From Planctomycetota bacterium (GTDB lineage: Bacteria; Planctomycetota; Phycisphaerae; WQYP01): 7,542 nt of DNA. Location: positions 1 to 7,542 of the forward strand of contig JAJZCT010000152.1 of the NCBI GenBank assembly GCA_021828925.1, written 5' to 3'. This document shows, one piece after another, positions 6,167-7,542 of this stretch. A program made the translations under genes and the position numbers. The notes beneath the pieces are model-generated. The model searched no databases and was not told the DNA's origin. It worked only from the letters and a program-made list of their open reading frames with translations. How positions within the stretch are numbered: position 1 is the stretch's first letter; every line of letters starts with the position of its first letter.

Positions 6167-7314
6167 TCGCCCAGAATGGAATATTGGAAATTTCCGCTGA
6201 CCGCTTACGCCGCAATGTGCGGGCGTTTAGAACCCACCTGTCCAGCCATGTGTTGCTGGCCGCAACGGTAAAAGCCAACGCGTATGGCCACGGAATGCAA
6301 TACATTGTTCCCCTGCTGCCGGAGGCCGGGATATCTTGGCAGTGTGTGTATTCACTCGAGGAGGCGATCGCCGTTGCCGCGCTGGATGCTGACCTGCCGA
6401 TTCTAGTTTTGGCCCCGTTGGTTTTAACGCCGGAATCTTCTGATTTGCCGCCCCATGTAATGCGCATTCTGGCCTCGGGCCGCGTGCGGCTTACCGTAAC
6501 GGATGTACAATCAGCCTCGTATTTAAGTTCCCATCTGCTTAGCATGGGATATGCCGGTCCCGTAGCCGTGCATATTCAGGTTGATACCGGATTAACCCGG
6601 CAAGGTGTATCGTTGCAGGAATTGCCGACATTAATTCAACATGTGCGAGCTTTATCCGCTATCCGTCTGGAAGGCATTTTTATGCACTTTTCCCATGGCG
6701 ATCAGCCGGGCCATAACGCTAATGCACTGCAACTTAATGAATTCATCCGGGCAACATCCGCGGAAAAGAAAAGCGATCCGCAATTAATTTTGCATGCCCA
6801 TAATTCCGGCGGAGCGTGGCATGATGGCTTGAACGCTTTGGATATGGTGCGGCTGGGCATCGCGCTATACGGATTACAGCCGTCCCTGGCCGCACCGATT
6901 GCCGGCATCGCCCCCATTGCGCGGTTAATAGCCCCGATTACCGCCATTCATTCCTGCGCCGTCGGCACGGGGGTGGGTTATGGCCACACGTTTACCACTG
7001 CCAGAATCAGCCGCGTGGGCGTAGTGCCGGTGGGATACGCCGATGGGTATCCGCGCGAATTATCCAACCGATCGTTTGTATTATTCGGTGAAAGGAAGCT
7101 GCCGGTGGTGGGGCGGGTGAGTATGGATCAGACGCTGGTTGATTTAACCGATAGCGACGGGCACGTGGGCGACTTGGTAACCATAATTTCCGACGATCCG
7201 CTTTCACCTATCAGCATGGATCATCTGGCGGAAATGTGTAACACCATCGGTTACGAACTGGCCACAAGGCTAGGCCCCCGCGTGGAGCGCCGGGTGAAGG
7301 ATGTCGCTCGTTAA
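6163..7314 (+). CDS. alr: Alanine racemase
   Basis: PLP-dependent interconversion of L- and D-alanine, supplying D-alanine for peptidoglycan; cytoplasmic dimer. The 383 residues fit the family. The N-terminal barrel holds the PLP lysine in ATVKANAYGHG (Lys37) and the second-shell motif DTGLTRQG (141-148, Arg146). PLP phosphate/ring contacts are HAHNSGGAWH (Ser215) and DMVRLGIALYG (Arg230, Tyr236). The C-terminal beta domain carries the catalytic tyrosine in GVGYGHTF (Tyr273), then PVGYADGYPREL, and GRVSMDQTLVDL with the entry-site Met321-Asp322, ending in LGPRVERRV. Both catalytic bases (Lys37 and Tyr273) are present, so the enzyme should be active. The ATG at 6163 overlaps the tsaC stop in ATGA and has no strong ribosome-binding site, which points to translational coupling. 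Whether it is the biosynthetic (Alr) or catabolic (DadX) type cannot be read from sequence; the housekeeping context and the absence of a dadA neighbour favour biosynthetic. Confidence 0.96.
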   Translation: MIAQNGILEISADRLRRNVRAFRTHLSSHVLLAATVKANAYGHGMQYIVPLLPEAGISWQCVYSLEEAIAVAALDADLPILVLAPLVLTPESSDLPPHVMRILASGRVRLTVTDVQSASYLSSHLLSMGYAGPVAVHIQVDTGLTRQGVSLQELPTLIQHVRALSAIRLEGIFMHFSHGDQPGHNANALQLNEFIRATSAEKKSDPQLILHAHNSGGAWHDGLNALDMVRLGIALYGLQPSLAAPIAGIAPIARLIAPITAIHSCAVGTGVGYGHTFTTARISRVGVVPVGYADGYPRELSNRSFVLFGERKLPVVGRVSMDQTLVDLTDSDGHVGDLVTIISDDPLSPISMDHLAEMCNTIGYELATRLGPRVERRVKDVAR

Positions 7315-7402
7315 TAGCGCCACGAAAACGCCCGGATAATCCCCCTCTCGCAAGGCGGCTCTGAAATATCTCGCGTGCCGGACCGGTATGCGGGGTATTT
7401 CC

Positions 7403-7542
7403 ATGATCCCATTTCTTGTCCAACCAGGATGTATGTCATTAGCTCAATGCGGCAGCGCGGAATGCGTCGCGGAAACGGAATGTCCTGACGCGGTGGTTTT
7501 CGCCCCTCGCGATTGGTGCGGGGACGCACTGATTTTACTGCG
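7403..7542 (+). CDS. Open frame running off the right edge, possible glycosyltransferase family 9 start
   Basis: A plus-strand frame is open from 7340 to the end of the window. Possible starts are ATG 7388, ATG 7403 (weak GGGG at 7392-7395) and GTG 7493 (GGAA at 7477-7480). From 7403 it gives about 47 residues, with five cysteines in the first 40 or so. The last part, VVFAPRDWCGDALILLR, has a hydrophobic strand followed by W-x-GDA, weakly similar to the N-terminal 'VRAPNWLGDAV' of heptosyltransferase-like family 9 proteins, which normally sits within the first dozen residues. If so, GTG 7493 would be the likely start and the cysteine-rich part upstream would be noncoding. It lies on the same strand as alr, 88 bases or more downstream. 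The call is tentative: the family's usual Pro after the motif is absent, and the whole frame could be chance. Confidence 0.28.
   Translation, partial: MIPFLVQPGCMSLAQCGSAECVAETECPDAVVFAPRDWCGDALILL

Noticed and set aside
7456..7475. Two copies of CGCGGAA near the right edge as a possible repeat
   Set aside because: They are seven bases long, only two copies, and expected by chance in sequence of this composition.
7311..7529. Minus-strand frame of 72 residues after alr
   Set aside because: It has no recognisable motif, its composition is rich in Arg and Pro like other shadow frames, and it overlaps the end of alr.

Overview
This is an ordinary bacterial chromosomal stretch. It holds one truncated gene at the left edge, five complete housekeeping genes in a row on the plus strand, one complete membrane-protein gene on the minus strand, and an open frame running off the right edge. 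I see no mobile element, CRISPR array, tRNA or rRNA. Base composition looks moderate (not computed) and even across the window, with no obvious foreign island. The style of the proteins (FabI with an 'FSYLPGEK' loop, Rpe with 'VMSVHPGF', a long TsaC/Sua5) and the generally weak ribosome-binding sites remind me of Planctomycetota, perhaps Phycisphaerae-like. That assignment is inference from memory and should be held loosely.

Layout. Bases 1-437 (+) are the C-terminal part of a flavin reductase-like FMN-binding protein. Bases 431-2104 (-) encode a 557-residue polytopic membrane protein resembling GT-C glycosyltransferases; its stop overlaps the flavin reductase stop convergently. A short divergent region (2105-2204) carries a good sigma70-type promoter candidate reading toward pgk. 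Then, all on the plus strand, come pgk (2205-3395), rpe (3562-4251), fabI (4300-5082), a TsaC/Sua5-type threonylcarbamoyl-AMP synthase (5141-6166) and alr (6163-7314, overlapping the previous gene by ATGA). After alr an open frame runs off the window; it has a weak resemblance to the start of glycosyltransferase family 9 (heptosyltransferase-like) proteins.

How the genes relate. The plus-strand run combines glycolysis (Pgk), pentose phosphate/Calvin metabolism (Rpe), the last step of fatty-acid elongation (FabI), tRNA t6A modification (TsaC/Sua5) and D-alanine supply for peptidoglycan (Alr). These do not form one pathway. They look like a growth-linked housekeeping transcription unit, probably led by the promoter before pgk, with tsaC and alr most tightly coupled.

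I did not find an undescribed system here. The observations worth a second look are modest: the unassigned membrane protein, the unusual gene order, a perfect hairpin right after fabI, an alanine at the FabI position linked to triclosan response, and the cysteine-rich open frame at the right edge.
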